The notes under the pieces were generated by a model. The model was given only the letters and a program-made list of their open reading frames with translations, ran no database searches and had not been told where the DNA came from. Position numbers and translations under genes: made by a program. Below are positions 38,210 through 47,639 of a DNA stretch of 64,000 bases, one piece after another (position 1 is the first letter of the stretch; each line of letters starts with the position of its first letter). Origin of the DNA: a virus; the IMG/VR virus record IMGVR_UViG_3300036832_001373, positions 83,530 through 147,529 of that record; one strand, written 5' to 3'.

Positions 38210-39601
38210 CTATACCCAGCCTTGCCTATTTCCAGAGTAGGAAGGACTAGGTGGTGGACCGTGTGCCTTGTCGAGATTTTCAACTGCTGGTCGCTTACCA
38301 GAAAGATTTTCATTAACGCGAGTAGCAGTACCCTTAGAGCTTATGAAACTCTTTGGATCCTTGTCTTGGATTTCAATAAGTTGATTGTAGAGAGTGTTTA
38401 CAATTCTACGGAGAACAATAGCGTTCTCAGCAAATTGATCACCAATACGAATTGTATTATCAAGTCTAGTTTCAAGATTAATAATAAGATCTCGAGCTTC
38501 TTTCTGAATACGTCGTACAGTACGAAGCGATCTCTCGGTAATATCTCGAGCTTGAGCAGTTGTACTACCATCATTTAATTTGGCAACAGATTCTTCAAGT
38601 TCCTCGTATATAGTAGCAGAAACTTCTTCGTATGCTGCCAATCTAGTTTGGAATTGATTTTGCTCTTCTTCAAAACTTTCAGCCATTGTCTTATAATGGA
38701 CAGCTAGATTTTGAGTAGCCTCTAGCTCACGGAGAGCCTTATTAAGAGCGTCTTGGTTTTTATCTTTGTCATAGTTAGGAGGATTGTTAAGAGGAGGTGC
38801 ACTTTCAATCCCATAGATCTGATCGGTAAGAGATTCTAAGAGAGACAGATCTTTTACTCCACCCTCTACAGCAGAACGCTGCATAGACAACAACGATTTA
38901 GTAATCTCTGTTGAGATCGGACCTTTGAGTTTGTTATTGTCAAAGTTGGCAGCTCTGAACGCATCCACAGCCCTTTTGAGATCAAACATATTACTGTTCT
39001 CCAACTGTTCTGTTATCATGGAAGCTAGTTCGGCTGAGATCGACTCTGTCTGAATCTCAAAGGTTCCAGGACTAGCGAATGTACCAGCAGAGGGATTTCC
39101 CACCGCGTCAGTTCCAAGCCAGTCGTAGTTCTCTACGTGTTTGGTCTCTTCATTAAGTTGACCAAGGCCACGTATAGAAGTACCGAAACTAGCACCAGCT
39201 TCAGCTAAGGCTCGAAGATTTTTTCCATTGGCCGTGTTAAGAACTAACCAATCATTCATCAAGATGTCTTTACCTTTATCATTTTTCTTGATATAAGCGT
39301 CTAAAATTACATGAGAAGACTGTATCGGACTAACATGAGAACTATCTTTTGGATGATCATCAGCGCTACAAAGCATTCTCTTATTCTTGAATGCACCGTT
39401 GTGCCTTAATTTATTTATGGAATGTTCAAGAACATTTTTAGAATACGTTCTTCCATTACCATTTTTCTCATCCAAGACAGTAGCAGGTACACCTTTCAGT
39501 ATCATCATACCAGTTTTATTAACTTCTAGAACAATAGATGGAGGTATATCTTTAACTCTACATGTAAGTCCTGAATCTTCTATAAGAAGTACTTGATCCA
39601 T
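38210..39601 (-). CDS. Prohead protease (T4 gp21-like, S77) fused to a scaffold-like C-terminus
   Basis: 463 residues from ATG 39601 behind GGAG; an in-frame GTG 15 nt upstream is less likely. Residues 35-190 match gp21: LDEKNGNGRTYSKNVLEHSI, CSADDHPKDSSHVSPIQSSH (H83) and LRALAEAGASFGTSIRGLG (S142), then VENYDWLGTDAVGNPSAGTF. Residues about 270-430 are highly charged, predicted coiled coil (LEATQNLAVHYKTMAESFEE) as in core/scaffold proteins such as gp22. In T4 these are separate genes. It directly precedes the capsid gene. The N-terminus MDQVLLIEDSG looks like the shared leader, consistent with self-processing. Confidence 0.85.
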   Translation of the reverse strand: MDQVLLIEDSGLTCRVKDIPPSIVLEVNKTGMMILKGVPATVLDEKNGNGRTYSKNVLEHSINKLRHNGAFKNKRMLCSADDHPKDSSHVSPIQSSHVILDAYIKKNDKGKDILMNDWLVLNTANGKNLRALAEAGASFGTSIRGLGQLNEETKHVENYDWLGTDAVGNPSAGTFASPGTFEIQTESISAELASMITEQLENSNMFDLKRAVDAFRAANFDNNKLKGPISTEITKSLLSMQRSAVEGGVKDLSLLESLTDQIYGIESAPPLNNPPNYDKDKNQDALNKALRELEATQNLAVHYKTMAESFEEEQNQFQTRLAAYEEVSATIYEELEESVAKLNDGSTTAQARDITERSLRTVRRIQKEARDLIINLETRLDNTIRIGDQFAENAIVLRRIVNTLYNQLIEIQDKDPKSFISSKGTATRVNENLSGKRPAVENLDKAHGPPPSPSYSGNRQGWV

Positions 39602-39663
39602 AGCCTTGATCTCCACCTAAGCGTGAAGGTATAGCTTATCCTAGTTCTAAATTTAGGGTATAC

Positions 39664-39696
39664 CTTGGGCAGTGGCGTAACGCCTATAGACCCAAG
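39664..39696 (-). promoter_or_regulatory. Stem-loop upstream of the protease gene
   Basis: CTTGGG (39664-39669) pairs with CCCAAG (39691-39696) around an inner GGCGT/ACGCC stem, with flanking TTTAG/CTAAA able to extend it. It lies 62 nt before the protease start in a 153-nt gap that is otherwise AT-rich. Possible processing site or attenuator. Confidence 0.4.
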
Positions 39697-39754
39697 TTCA
39701 CTAAATCTAGTAAAACTCAGAAAAAATTATTAATTTATTGGTATAAAAGATCCT

Positions 39755-40405
39755 TTAAATTATACTGAGACTCACCCTATTCAAAAGAAGACTGTCACGT
39801 TGTAGCCTTCTAATCTTGTTAACTTTTGATCCCATTAGGTCAGCTGAGTCGAGACCAGAGTCGGCTTTAGAGATAAAAGTCTTAGTTCTACTATGATAAA
39901 ATCCTCTGTCATTGGAATCAAACTTGTCTTTATGTATAGGGTCTATCTCATCAGCGTGCCTATCGATTATATCGTTATGAGTTTCACCTTTACGTCCTAC
40001 ATACATTTTTCCTGTATCAGGATGTCGGAAGGCAGGATACAGAAACCTTAAAGCTTCCCTGCCTTCTGGAGTAGACATATCTAAACGTTCTTCTAGGCTT
40101 TCAGTACCATATTTTCTTAGTCGCTGAGTCCTAGTCATCAGATCAGTAGAGTTAAAGTCTACTTCTGGACCATCGTGGAATGATTTTCTCCGTGAATCAT
40201 AATAACCAGTACGATACTCTGGACTAGCCATGTGGTCATAGTTAGGTATGACTTTTCTAAACACGTCTGCGTGTTCGTCTCCTCTCCTACCTACTGTAAT
40301 TTTACCAGTCACTCTATGCATAATAGCAGGAATTAGTCTAGCTTTCCATTGTTTAGTACCTACATCATCATAACTATCTTCTAAAATATCTAATACGTAG
40401 CTCAT
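39755..40405 (-). CDS. Leader-family protein with two PAI-HP-TG modules (216 aa)
   Basis: The leader MSYVLDILEDSYDDV is followed by two copies of a roughly 75-residue module. Copy 1 has LIPAIMHRVTGKITVGRRGD, then GYYDSRRKSF and STDLMTRTQRLRKYGTES. Copy 2 has LYPAFRHPDTGKMYVGRKGE, GFYHSRTKTF and SADLM. The same module occurs at 46.6-47.3 kb and at 60.0-60.6 kb. The gene sits between portal-side genes and the protease, where T4 places its prohead-core proteins. Function unknown; a packaged head protein is plausible. Confidence 0.55.
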   Translation of the reverse strand: MSYVLDILEDSYDDVGTKQWKARLIPAIMHRVTGKITVGRRGDEHADVFRKVIPNYDHMASPEYRTGYYDSRRKSFHDGPEVDFNSTDLMTRTQRLRKYGTESLEERLDMSTPEGREALRFLYPAFRHPDTGKMYVGRKGETHNDIIDRHADEIDPIHKDKFDSNDRGFYHSRTKTFISKADSGLDSADLMGSKVNKIRRLQRDSLLLNRVSLSII

Positions 40406-40842
40406 GCTGGAACCCGTCGTCTTTCTCTTCTACGAGCTTCAACGAACTCTTCAAGTTCCTCAGGCTGAACTCCGAAGCAGGCTACAATATGAGATTTAAG
40501 ATCGTGAGGTGAAGAATCAAAAACTATTGAGACATCTATTAGAGAACGGGCTAGAGACGGGTTGTACTGAACAAGGAAAGAGTGTATATCAATAAGTTTA
40601 GTTGATATAGGGAGTATCTCACGAATCAGAGGAAGAACCTCACGGATTTCGTCTCTAGATAATTTAGTTGCCATTATTGGAGTTATAAATCTGGACCAGC
40701 GGGATGGACGTCCATCTCGAGTTACACACATATAGTGTGAATAATAGTGAGCTTTATTCCTGATATAGTAAGGGCAGTCAATTATAAATCTCCACTGTGA
40801 TCTATAGTGACGTGCTTTTACTCTTGAGAGATCGAGATCCAT
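40402..40842 (-). CDS. Unknown head-region protein (146 aa)
   Basis: Basic N-terminal half (VKARHYRSQWRFIIDCPYYI), a helical second half (IREVLPLIREILPISTKLID) and an Arg-rich tail (ARRRERRRVPA). It overlaps the next gene by 4 nt. No family recognised. Position between portal and protease suggests a role in prohead assembly. Confidence 0.4.
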   Translation of the reverse strand: MDLDLSRVKARHYRSQWRFIIDCPYYIRNKAHYYSHYMCVTRDGRPSRWSRFITPIMATKLSRDEIREVLPLIREILPISTKLIDIHSFLVQYNPSLARSLIDVSIVFDSSPHDLKSHIVACFGVQPEELEEFVEARRRERRRVPA

Positions 40843-41313
40843 TTAGTCTCTCGTTTGATTGTAAGTTGCCATAGTGTCTTCAAGCTTAGCGTAGCCCTGC
40901 TCTCTTATAATTCTCTCTAAAGCTTCTTTATCCAACTCTTTGCATTCTTCCAACATAGTCTTATAGAGTTCACCAAGACCAGAGATATATTTATTTATTG
41001 GTATGTAAACTCCTAGGTTAGGATAGGTAGTATAATCAATAACAACAGGTTGACCTAACAGGAATTTATTCCTCAACCTCTCGTATACTAAACGGTCCTT
41101 GATATAATTTTGCCAGAATCTATCTAGATCCCAATAAGATGCTATATATTCTAAATCGTTGCCAATTTCTTTTATCAAAACCCATTCTTTAGGGTAATAC
41201 TCATGTATAAGAACTCCTTCCGGGATGAAGGAAGCTTCCTTAACTCCTTCATTAACTGAAGTAACACCATCTACTCTTTCAGGTAATTCATATTGTGGAG
41301 GTATAATTTTCAT
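40843..41313 (-). CDS. Unknown head-region protein (156 aa)
   Basis: Mixed alpha/beta protein (GVLIHEYYPKEWVLIKEIG, DRFWQNYIKDRLVYERLRNK) with a helical acidic C-terminus. It overlaps the upstream gene by 4 nt. No family recognised. Confidence 0.4.
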   Translation of the reverse strand: MKIIPPQYELPERVDGVTSVNEGVKEASFIPEGVLIHEYYPKEWVLIKEIGNDLEYIASYWDLDRFWQNYIKDRLVYERLRNKFLLGQPVVIDYTTYPNLGVYIPINKYISGLGELYKTMLEECKELDKEALERIIREQGYAKLEDTMATYNQTRD

Positions 41314-41633
41314 AAGTGTTTCCTATAGTCATAGTTATACTTTCTTATATGTGTAAAAGAAGTGTTTCCTTTCTGATTAGAATCGTACGGTCCAAACTTG
41401 TTTGGTGAAATCCCCAAATGTCTTGCAACCTCATTATGAGTATTGTCATGCGCATGCCATAGATAGTAATCCTTATTCTTGTCGATAATATATCGAACCG
41501 GAGCATCTTGTCCTACTCTAGCCTCCATCCCTTTTAACTCATCCTTTGATGGATTAACTAGGATATGATGTTCATTCCCCATAGTGGAAGGCACTTTCTC
41601 GATTTTCTCTAAAACTTGTAGAAGGATACTCAA
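41310..41633 (-). CDS. Leader-family protein (107 aa)
   Basis: The leader MSILLQVLEKIEKV is followed by a small alpha/beta domain rich in His and Tyr (YLWHAHDNTHNEVARHLGI), with NTSFTHIRKYNYDYRKHL at the end. It overlaps the portal gene and the next gene by 4 nt each, so it is made together with portal. Candidate core or packaged protein. Confidence 0.5.
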   Translation of the reverse strand: MSILLQVLEKIEKVPSTMGNEHHILVNPSKDELKGMEARVGQDAPVRYIIDKNKDYYLWHAHDNTHNEVARHLGISPNKFGPYDSNQKGNTSFTHIRKYNYDYRKHL

Positions 41634-43333
41634 GCTACTAGCCTTAATTTAGCTTCGTTCTCTTTCTCAACGAAACGTTCGAACCCACTAGGATGTCGAA
41701 GAGCTTCAGCTAGTCTAGCTAGACCAGGACGTAGATAGTTAAACCTTGGATCTTTAGAAGACGTGAGAGTTATATAATCTGCATCGGCAGCTAGTGGAGA
41801 AGCACCTCCTGCTCCTCCAGACATAAATAACTGCGCTACAGTTTTTGGCATCCCTAAGGTTTGGAGTATATTTGAGTACAAATTTGGAGGAAGTGGAGCC
41901 GGAAGCTCCTGACCTTGAGGAGTGATCTGTGGAGGAAGAGTCTCTTTCAGTCCTTGTATCAACACAGTAGCTGTATCTGCTATAAGCTTATAATTTTCAA
42001 TCATAGTCACAGCAATTTGAGTTGGTCTTTGTAAAGCTACTGTAACCTCAAAGGAGCTTAGATCAGCTTTTGCAACATAGACTGCCACTGTCATGCAGAG
42101 TTTGGTAAGTCCCTCAACAAAGGCATTTTGATAGGTAACGAGTTTTCTGGCGAATTTAATATCTTGCTGCTGTAAGGCGGATCCACGGTCAGTAACTTGA
42201 TCGGCGAGAAAGTAACCCTTGGGTAGTCCAGTAACAGATATGGCTTTGTCTCTAAAGTAGGCGACATCCTCGACACTTGAAAGATCCACAGTGGAGGACA
42301 ACTTATCCGCTTCAAAGCCTTTGTCTGACGGCATGAATAGTATGTCCGTGAGACCCGGAGTTTTTCCATAAGTTTTTGTCCCTAAGGAGGTGTCTTTGAA
42401 TATGATATTCTTAAACTGAGCCTTTAGAGACTGAATCTTCTGAGCAGCCTGGACAGGGTTCGTAGAGCCAGTTGGGATTTTAATCACAAGTCGTTCAACT
42501 CGAGAGGCACGGGAGAGAGCTAGGAGAGCCTCGAGAGTAACGAGATGGTCAAAGTCTATTCTCATGCCTTCAAGAAGAGAACGGCCATAGGGCTTCATAT
42601 CCTGATCGTAAACTGACATTTGTACAAATTCCCAAGGCTGTAGCGCTTTTCTGCGGGCAACTCCAGTCTGAGGAGCTCTAATCCAACGGTTGAATTTTTC
42701 ATCAATTTTATAGCCTATACATATTTTACGTTCTTTAGCTACAATACATTCCCAAAGAAGAGGATCGATATAGTCTAAGCCTATATCTGGAACATCTTTA
42801 TCTACATTAGGAATAATGATCTTAACTCCAAGATCACCATACTTAATTAGATTTCTAACAAACGATCGACTTCGTTTTAAAACGTCATTGGTTTGGAGAA
42901 CTTCCATTACCTGATTTCCAACACCTTTGTCATTGAAAGTAATTTTTATAGGCTCGTCTATAAATCCAACTGCCAAACACTCATCAGAGTATGTATCTAG
43001 GCTGATGCAAGCTTCGGCCATAGCTTCGTCCATGATTTTATATGTCTGGACTCGACGATTCCTTTCATGTTCAGTACGAGTTTTATTAACAGATTCATCT
43101 AGCCAATGATCTATAAATTGGAGCCTTATCTCACTTGTTCCTAAGTCAACATTTGGAGGAAGAGCAACATAGGTTCCATCGTCTGTTTGAGTGACTTGTA
43201 GATTCATCCTTGCTGCAAAATCAGAAATTCGATCTGGAGACAAAGTTACAGTCTCGAAGAGATGTTCGCCAGGTTCACGAGAACTAGGTTGACTATCTCT
43301 GATACTATTATAAATATTATCGTACCAAGGCAT
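41630..43333 (-). CDS. Portal protein (T4 gp20-like)
   Basis: 567 residues (T4 gp20: 524). Typical segments: RRVQTYKIMDEAMAEACIS, SFVRNLIKYGDLGVKIII, YIDPLLWECI and GRSLLEGMRIDFDHL, then SVEDVAYFRDKAISVTGLPK with YFLADQVTDRGSALQQQDIK, the conserved stem/clip region of T4-type portals. Forms the dodecameric head vertex for DNA packaging. Its start is directly behind the preceding stop. Gene order portal, core-type genes, protease, capsid is as in T4. Confidence 0.88.
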   Translation of the reverse strand: MPWYDNIYNSIRDSQPSSREPGEHLFETVTLSPDRISDFAARMNLQVTQTDDGTYVALPPNVDLGTSEIRLQFIDHWLDESVNKTRTEHERNRRVQTYKIMDEAMAEACISLDTYSDECLAVGFIDEPIKITFNDKGVGNQVMEVLQTNDVLKRSRSFVRNLIKYGDLGVKIIIPNVDKDVPDIGLDYIDPLLWECIVAKERKICIGYKIDEKFNRWIRAPQTGVARRKALQPWEFVQMSVYDQDMKPYGRSLLEGMRIDFDHLVTLEALLALSRASRVERLVIKIPTGSTNPVQAAQKIQSLKAQFKNIIFKDTSLGTKTYGKTPGLTDILFMPSDKGFEADKLSSTVDLSSVEDVAYFRDKAISVTGLPKGYFLADQVTDRGSALQQQDIKFARKLVTYQNAFVEGLTKLCMTVAVYVAKADLSSFEVTVALQRPTQIAVTMIENYKLIADTATVLIQGLKETLPPQITPQGQELPAPLPPNLYSNILQTLGMPKTVAQLFMSGGAGGASPLAADADYITLTSSKDPRFNYLRPGLARLAEALRHPSGFERFVEKENEAKLRLVA

Positions 43334-43334
43334 C

Positions 43335-43820
43335 CTAGACTACCCTTCTTTTAGAGAAATCACGGTCGCTTATCACCCATTCAAATTTGATTCCAGAATT
43401 TTGGTCGACGCATCTGATATTAGCTTCTGATTCAGAAACTAGAGCAGCTACTGCATAAATTTTACTTTGATCTTGTTGAACTCCTTCAAAAGTTAAAATT
43501 TTTGCATTAATAGTACTGGCAATTTGAAAGTCTGAAAACTCTGATAAATATATTCTACTAGAGAGGAATATCAAAGTTGGTATTTCAATTCTTGGCTCTT
43601 TAGTTTCAACATCAGAATTTATAGCTGGATCTCCAATAACTTTTACGTATATACGATACTGGTTACGGCTCTCTTTTTTATGGGAAAGTATTTTAACTAT
43701 ATCTCCTCTTGAAAAGGGTTTATCTCCAATTATCTTAAAAGAGTGGGTACTAAAACCATACTCGTATGAATGTTCATCATTGTTTTTGTTACTGGAGTAA
43801 ATTAAAAAAGCGTAGTTCAT
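43335..43820 (-). CDS. Unknown protein upstream of portal (161 aa)
   Basis: Beta-rich protein with KPFSRGDIVKILSHKKE (an SH3/KOW-like turn) and RIEIPTLIFLSSRIYLSEF. No catalytic motif. It abuts the portal start. Family not recognised. Confidence 0.4.
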   Translation of the reverse strand: MNYAFLIYSSNKNNDEHSYEYGFSTHSFKIIGDKPFSRGDIVKILSHKKESRNQYRIYVKVIGDPAINSDVETKEPRIEIPTLIFLSSRIYLSEFSDFQIASTINAKILTFEGVQQDQSKIYAVAALVSESEANIRCVDQNSGIKFEWVISDRDFSKRRVV

Positions 43821-43832
43821 TTAATTATCATT

Positions 43833-44945
43833 TTAGACTCTTGTAGTAACTCTAATACGTACTATACTTGGACTCTCAGTCCAATACTCAAAAAGAGCAG
43901 CAGAGTTTGAAGTAAATGACGTAGTCTGTACGGTAGTGGTAATCTGATTAAATTGAGTAGGCCAACTAACTGTTCTGGAAGCACCGCCTGTCTGAGTTTG
44001 ACAGTATATAGTAACAAATCCTTGTTGTCCAGGTTTTATATTAGTAGGATTAATAGTTATCGTAGTTGAAGTTGATGTACTAGGAATAGTCCAAATCCCA
44101 TTGACAAATAAGTTAAAATCCCAAGTACCTCCAGTTTGTGAGAACGGAATCGCAATAGGAGCCTGAGAAGTTCCTCCTAGAGCACTAGCCGGAACTAGTT
44201 TACCAGGAGTACCGTTGATAATATCAGCAGAAGTAGCTATCATAGAAGGGTCAATGTAAGAATAGACAATAGAATTTAGTACAGCTACAGTTCCTAATTG
44301 TAGGTTAGATCTAGCGGTAGATTTATTCGATAGTTCACTAAGATTGTTATTAGCGCTTAGAAGACCTGCGACATCAGCAGTAGCAGCACTTCCGAGTCCT
44401 AAATTATTCCTAGCTGTAGTAGCACTTTGTAGATCTGACAAATTATTAGCAGCTAGTAGTCCAGGAGTGCGAGTTACTACGGTCCAACCGCTGACACCGT
44501 CAGACTCAACAATTACAGAAGCGTATCTAGAACTTAGAAGCACCGGAGAACGAACGCCGTTAAGGGTATCCGTTCCAACTGGATTGACAGCTAGAAGATA
44601 TGTTCCTATGGCACCAGCTAGATCAACTATACGTTTCCGTGTACCTTTAGGTGAGGCACCAGCAACAGATAAATTCCAAGTCCTTGACGACGTAAATGGA
44701 GTACTAGTAACTAATTCAAAATCTGAAGTCAACATTGAGTGATCAGAGTCTCCAACACTAGTGATTTGGTCTGTACCTATCCTGGATTTCATATAAGTGG
44801 TCAGGTCTCCTAGTGTACCTCCATAAGTTAGCCATGGACTAATTGGATGTCCAGTACCATCAAACGAACCATATCCTAGTCCAAATTTGTCAGTGTCTAG
44901 ATATGGAACTCTAGCCGTGTTGAATTGTTCAATTGTTTTAGACAT
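43833..44945 (-). CDS. Tail-fibre-like protein (370 aa)
   Basis: Contains the fibre-shaft repeats LLAANNLSDLQSATTARNNL and LGLGSAATADVAG, then LLSANNNLSELSNKSTARSN, which occur in tail fibres of many phages. The C-terminal 120 residues are a Thr-rich beta domain (TSTTITINPTNIKPGQQGFV). The ATG overlaps the previous stop by 1 nt. Confidence 0.65.
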   Translation of the reverse strand: MSKTIEQFNTARVPYLDTDKFGLGYGSFDGTGHPISPWLTYGGTLGDLTTYMKSRIGTDQITSVGDSDHSMLTSDFELVTSTPFTSSRTWNLSVAGASPKGTRKRIVDLAGAIGTYLLAVNPVGTDTLNGVRSPVLLSSRYASVIVESDGVSGWTVVTRTPGLLAANNLSDLQSATTARNNLGLGSAATADVAGLLSANNNLSELSNKSTARSNLQLGTVAVLNSIVYSYIDPSMIATSADIINGTPGKLVPASALGGTSQAPIAIPFSQTGGTWDFNLFVNGIWTIPSTSTSTTITINPTNIKPGQQGFVTIYCQTQTGGASRTVSWPTQFNQITTTVQTTSFTSNSAALFEYWTESPSIVRIRVTTRV

Positions 44946-45385
44946 TATATTATACCCATAGTTAGAGTACCCTGTTGAAACTGTAGGGTATCATTGTTTT
45001 GTATCGTACGAGCACTTTCAAGGGGACCCATAGACCAACAATGTCCTAGTGTAAGTCCATCGAATACTAGTCCGTAAATAACACTGCCCCAGTCACCACC
45101 ATTAGCAGTAAAATTTATAGGGTTAAAATTGGTGCATTGTCCTGGATTACTTGAAGCTGGATTAAACGTAATACTCTGTCTAGAGTACCCATTCCCTACA
45201 GGTTCAGTAATACCACCACCAGAAGTAGTTGGTACAGTTGATGACAGTCCCATAAACCAAGCTGTAGGCCTTAAGTTTAGACCGCTCATTGGAGCAGTGG
45301 TGAATGCCCAATTTAACATAGCAAGTTGAGCATAGTTGGTAAGTTGATTTATCGATCCTGTTGCGAATGTTGTAACTCCTGGCAT
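44945..45385 (-). CDS. Fibre-associated virion protein (146 aa)
   Basis: PTAWFMGLSSTVPTTSGGGI followed by EPVGNGYSRQSITF is a recurring motif of small proteins next to phage fibre genes. The rest is Gly/Asn-rich beta (WGSVIYGLVFDGLTLGH). Presumably part of the same appendage as the 43.8-kb protein. Confidence 0.5.
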   Translation of the reverse strand: MPGVTTFATGSINQLTNYAQLAMLNWAFTTAPMSGLNLRPTAWFMGLSSTVPTTSGGGITEPVGNGYSRQSITFNPASSNPGQCTNFNPINFTANGGDWGSVIYGLVFDGLTLGHCWSMGPLESARTIQNNDTLQFQQGTLTMGII

Positions 45386-45399
45386 TTAGTCTTCTCCTG

Positions 45400-45570
45400 C
45401 TATATTTTTATCACACTTAGGTCGTCTGGACCAGGGAAGTTTATTGGAGTAACTACTATATCTTCAGTGTCTATAATTATAGGTATAATTTCAATAGTGT
45501 CGCTGACAAAATTTTTTAGATCAATCTCTATGGTATCATAATCGAATATAATAGAGTTAGGAAAAGTCAC
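45400..45570 (-). CDS. Small acidic protein with GTG start (56 aa)
   Basis: GTG 45570 behind AAGGA opens TFPNSIIFDYDTIEIDLK and IIDTEDIVVTPINFPGPD, stopping 14 nt before the next ATG. It fills the gap exactly between two coupled genes and has a codon use like its neighbours. Function unknown. Confidence 0.5.
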   Translation of the reverse strand: MTFPNSIIFDYDTIEIDLKNFVSDTIEIIPIIIDTEDIVVTPINFPGPDDLSVIKI

Positions 45571-45581
45571 AAAATATATCC

Positions 45582-45944
45582 TTATGAATAAGGGTTAATA
45601 ACAGGAGGATCTAGTGGTACTACACCAGGATAATTTTCTAAGAAAAATTTTAGAATTGGTCTAACTGGAGTTGGCGAAGCTCTTAGTACTTCAAAAACTA
45701 ACCTACCTGCTCCTAGGTATAGAGTATCGTACTTAGAAAGAGTTATAGTTAAGGTACTGGGATCAGTGCCAACCGTCATTTGGTAAGTTAAATCTAAATT
45801 AATCCCTGGAAGATTAGTCCGTTGGACTCTACCTTGAAGAGTCCAAGAATCTATTGGAATAGGAGTAGCTGGACTGCCTGACATAAATTGAAAGGTTGTA
45901 GACCAGTCAGCATTAGTTTGACAACGTTGAGCTTCATATAGCAT
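45582..45944 (-). CDS. Virion-type beta protein (120 aa)
   Basis: RCQTNADWSTTFQFMSGSPA, TLQGRVQRTNLPGINLDLTY and YLGAGRLVFEVLR follow the pattern of short beta-sandwich proteins found among phage fibre and baseplate genes. No enzyme motif. Confidence 0.42.
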   Translation of the reverse strand: MLYEAQRCQTNADWSTTFQFMSGSPATPIPIDSWTLQGRVQRTNLPGINLDLTYQMTVGTDPSTLTITLSKYDTLYLGAGRLVFEVLRASPTPVRPILKFFLENYPGVVPLDPPVINPYS

Positions 45945-45950
45945 TTTGAA

Positions 45951-46595
45951 TCAACTCTTTTTAGGTTTTACTTTTCCTCCAACTCCAGTTGGTATTTTTC
46001 TTATTGTAACTCCTGGAGGAGGCTCTGTAAGACGACCCCCTTGGAGCTGAGGTGCAAGTTGTTTGGGTTCTTCAGGATGAACCCTAACAGGATTTACAAC
46101 ACCTAAAGACTTAAATCCTTCTTTAGGACCATAAAGTCTAATACTATCCTGAGTACCTAGACTATAAGGCGAATGTTTACTAGTGGTAAATCTATTTTTA
46201 CTAGCGTTATAGCCTGCGGTAACTGTTGATTGACGTGGATTCTCTTCTCGCCATAAGTAGTAATGGTGACCATTGTACTCATGTACTGTTACCCTAGTAT
46301 TCCCACCTGCCTTTAAACTTCCTCTAGCAGCAAAAGTTCTATCACCAGGTTGTGCTTTTTCTGGTTCATGTAGCTCATACTCTTGGCTAGCACGTGGAGT
46401 ATGTGGAGAGGGAATTGAGAAACCTCCGCCTCCGTGAAGAGCTACTTCTTTACCTTGGGTTTTAAGAATTGGCCAAACTTCTTTCTGGCTTGGATCTACC
46501 CAATGATCAGCCATGTGTCCATTTTGAGCAGCTATTCTCTGGACCTGATGGTCATTATAACCTTCAGCTAGAAGTATGTCATTCACGTGGGACAT
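45951..46595 (-). CDS. Leader-family protein (214 aa)
   Basis: The leader MSHVNDILLAEGYND ends in LLAE. The body is polar, with NTRVTVHEYNGHHYYLWREE, repeated Ser/Thr/His stretches and a Pro/Lys-rich tail. Start and previous stop overlap by 1 nt. No known domain. Confidence 0.48.
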   Translation of the reverse strand: MSHVNDILLAEGYNDHQVQRIAAQNGHMADHWVDPSQKEVWPILKTQGKEVALHGGGGFSIPSPHTPRASQEYELHEPEKAQPGDRTFAARGSLKAGGNTRVTVHEYNGHHYYLWREENPRQSTVTAGYNASKNRFTTSKHSPYSLGTQDSIRLYGPKEGFKSLGVVNPVRVHPEEPKQLAPQLQGGRLTEPPPGVTIRKIPTGVGGKVKPKKS

Positions 46596-47269
46596 TAGGT
46601 CCTCGATCTGAATGTTAGATGTGACGAAGCACCATTCAGGATATCCCTGATACTCTTATCAGCAGTTATGATTAGATAATTTCCATCCATATCGTAAACT
46701 TCTATACTGTTATCTCTAACTTGAATTCTACCGTTATTGTACCTATACTGTTCTGATTCAGAAGTTGGAAATATTACACGACCAGGAGGGATATACCAGC
46801 CTAGGTCTGGCCAAGTTGGATCAATCCCAGTAATATACTCTTCTCTCCCTCTCCCTGTATTGAGTATCCATTGAGAGTTCTTAGGGCACTCATCATATGT
46901 ATCATACGAGTTGTGTACAGTGTAAAGTTCGGTATCTGGATTATAGGAAGCAGCGTGCCAAGTTTTTACACCGCTAGCACCCTCAACTGTCAAAACGTGA
47001 CTTTCAGAACCAAGAGCTCTAAATCTCTGAGGTCCAGTCATTAAATCTGTAGAATCCTTGCCTATCTCATCACGAGTGTGAAAATTTCCAGTCTTAGGAT
47101 CGAGAAAGCCTGTATGATTGTAAAGTTTAGCTCTTTCTGGCTGAAGTTCTGGATACTTCTTTAAGATTGCTAAATGATCTTGACCTCTATTGACAGTATA
47201 GATTTTGCCAGTATCAGGATGTCTGATAGCTGGCTTAACTCTATCTGTAACGTCTTGGCTAACTTCCAT
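46595..47269 (-). CDS. Protein with one PAI-HP-TG module plus a second domain (224 aa)
   Basis: Residues about 8-85 hold VKPAIRHPDTGKIYTVNRGQ, GFLDPKTGNFHTR and STDLMTGPQRFRALGSES, the module of 39.8 and 60.0 kb. Residues 90-224 form an unrelated beta-rich domain (WYIPPGRVIFPTSESEQYRY, IEVYDMDGNYLIIT). The usual leader is absent; the upstream stop lies close, so either the leader was lost or this copy works outside the head. Confidence 0.45.
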   Translation of the reverse strand: MEVSQDVTDRVKPAIRHPDTGKIYTVNRGQDHLAILKKYPELQPERAKLYNHTGFLDPKTGNFHTRDEIGKDSTDLMTGPQRFRALGSESHVLTVEGASGVKTWHAASYNPDTELYTVHNSYDTYDECPKNSQWILNTGRGREEYITGIDPTWPDLGWYIPPGRVIFPTSESEQYRYNNGRIQVRDNSIEVYDMDGNYLIITADKSIRDILNGASSHLTFRSRT

Positions 47270-47274
47270 GGAAG

Positions 47275-47637
47275 TTATAGGTTAGGTGGAACCTTGACGT
47301 AGTATTTACAAGTCACCGAATTGTCGGCAGGATCCTCATGATAAGTAAAACTAACTAGCTTATAGTGAGAAGCTGCCAGGTGCATCCTAAGCTCATCCAT
47401 AAAGCGTTTATGGTCCGCTCCGTTCGGACAAAGGGATGCAGACGCTGAGGCTGAGGGTCCACTCACTGTCACTATGTGGCTGTTGGGATCCTGACCATTT
47501 GGTTGACAGGAAATCGATGCCCCTCCTCCAGCTACCGCTCTGAAAATTCCTTCTAGGTCTTCGAACTCCTCTGTGATGGGAACGTTTAGAACTTGTTCCT
47601 TTATTACTCTTTTGGCGGGAGTTGATAGTAGATTCAT
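47275..47637 (-). CDS. Unknown protein with leader-like N-terminus (120 aa)
   Basis: MNLLSTPAKRVIKEQVL begins after AGGAGGAG. The body has a Cys-containing Gly/Ala segment (AVAGGGASISCQPNGQD) and a predicted alpha/beta C-terminal half. It starts 2 nt after the previous stop. Confidence 0.42.
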   Translation of the reverse strand: MNLLSTPAKRVIKEQVLNVPITEEFEDLEGIFRAVAGGGASISCQPNGQDPNSHIVTVSGPSASASASLCPNGADHKRFMDELRMHLAASHYKLVSFTYHEDPADNSVTCKYYVKVPPNL

Positions 47638-47639
47638 CT

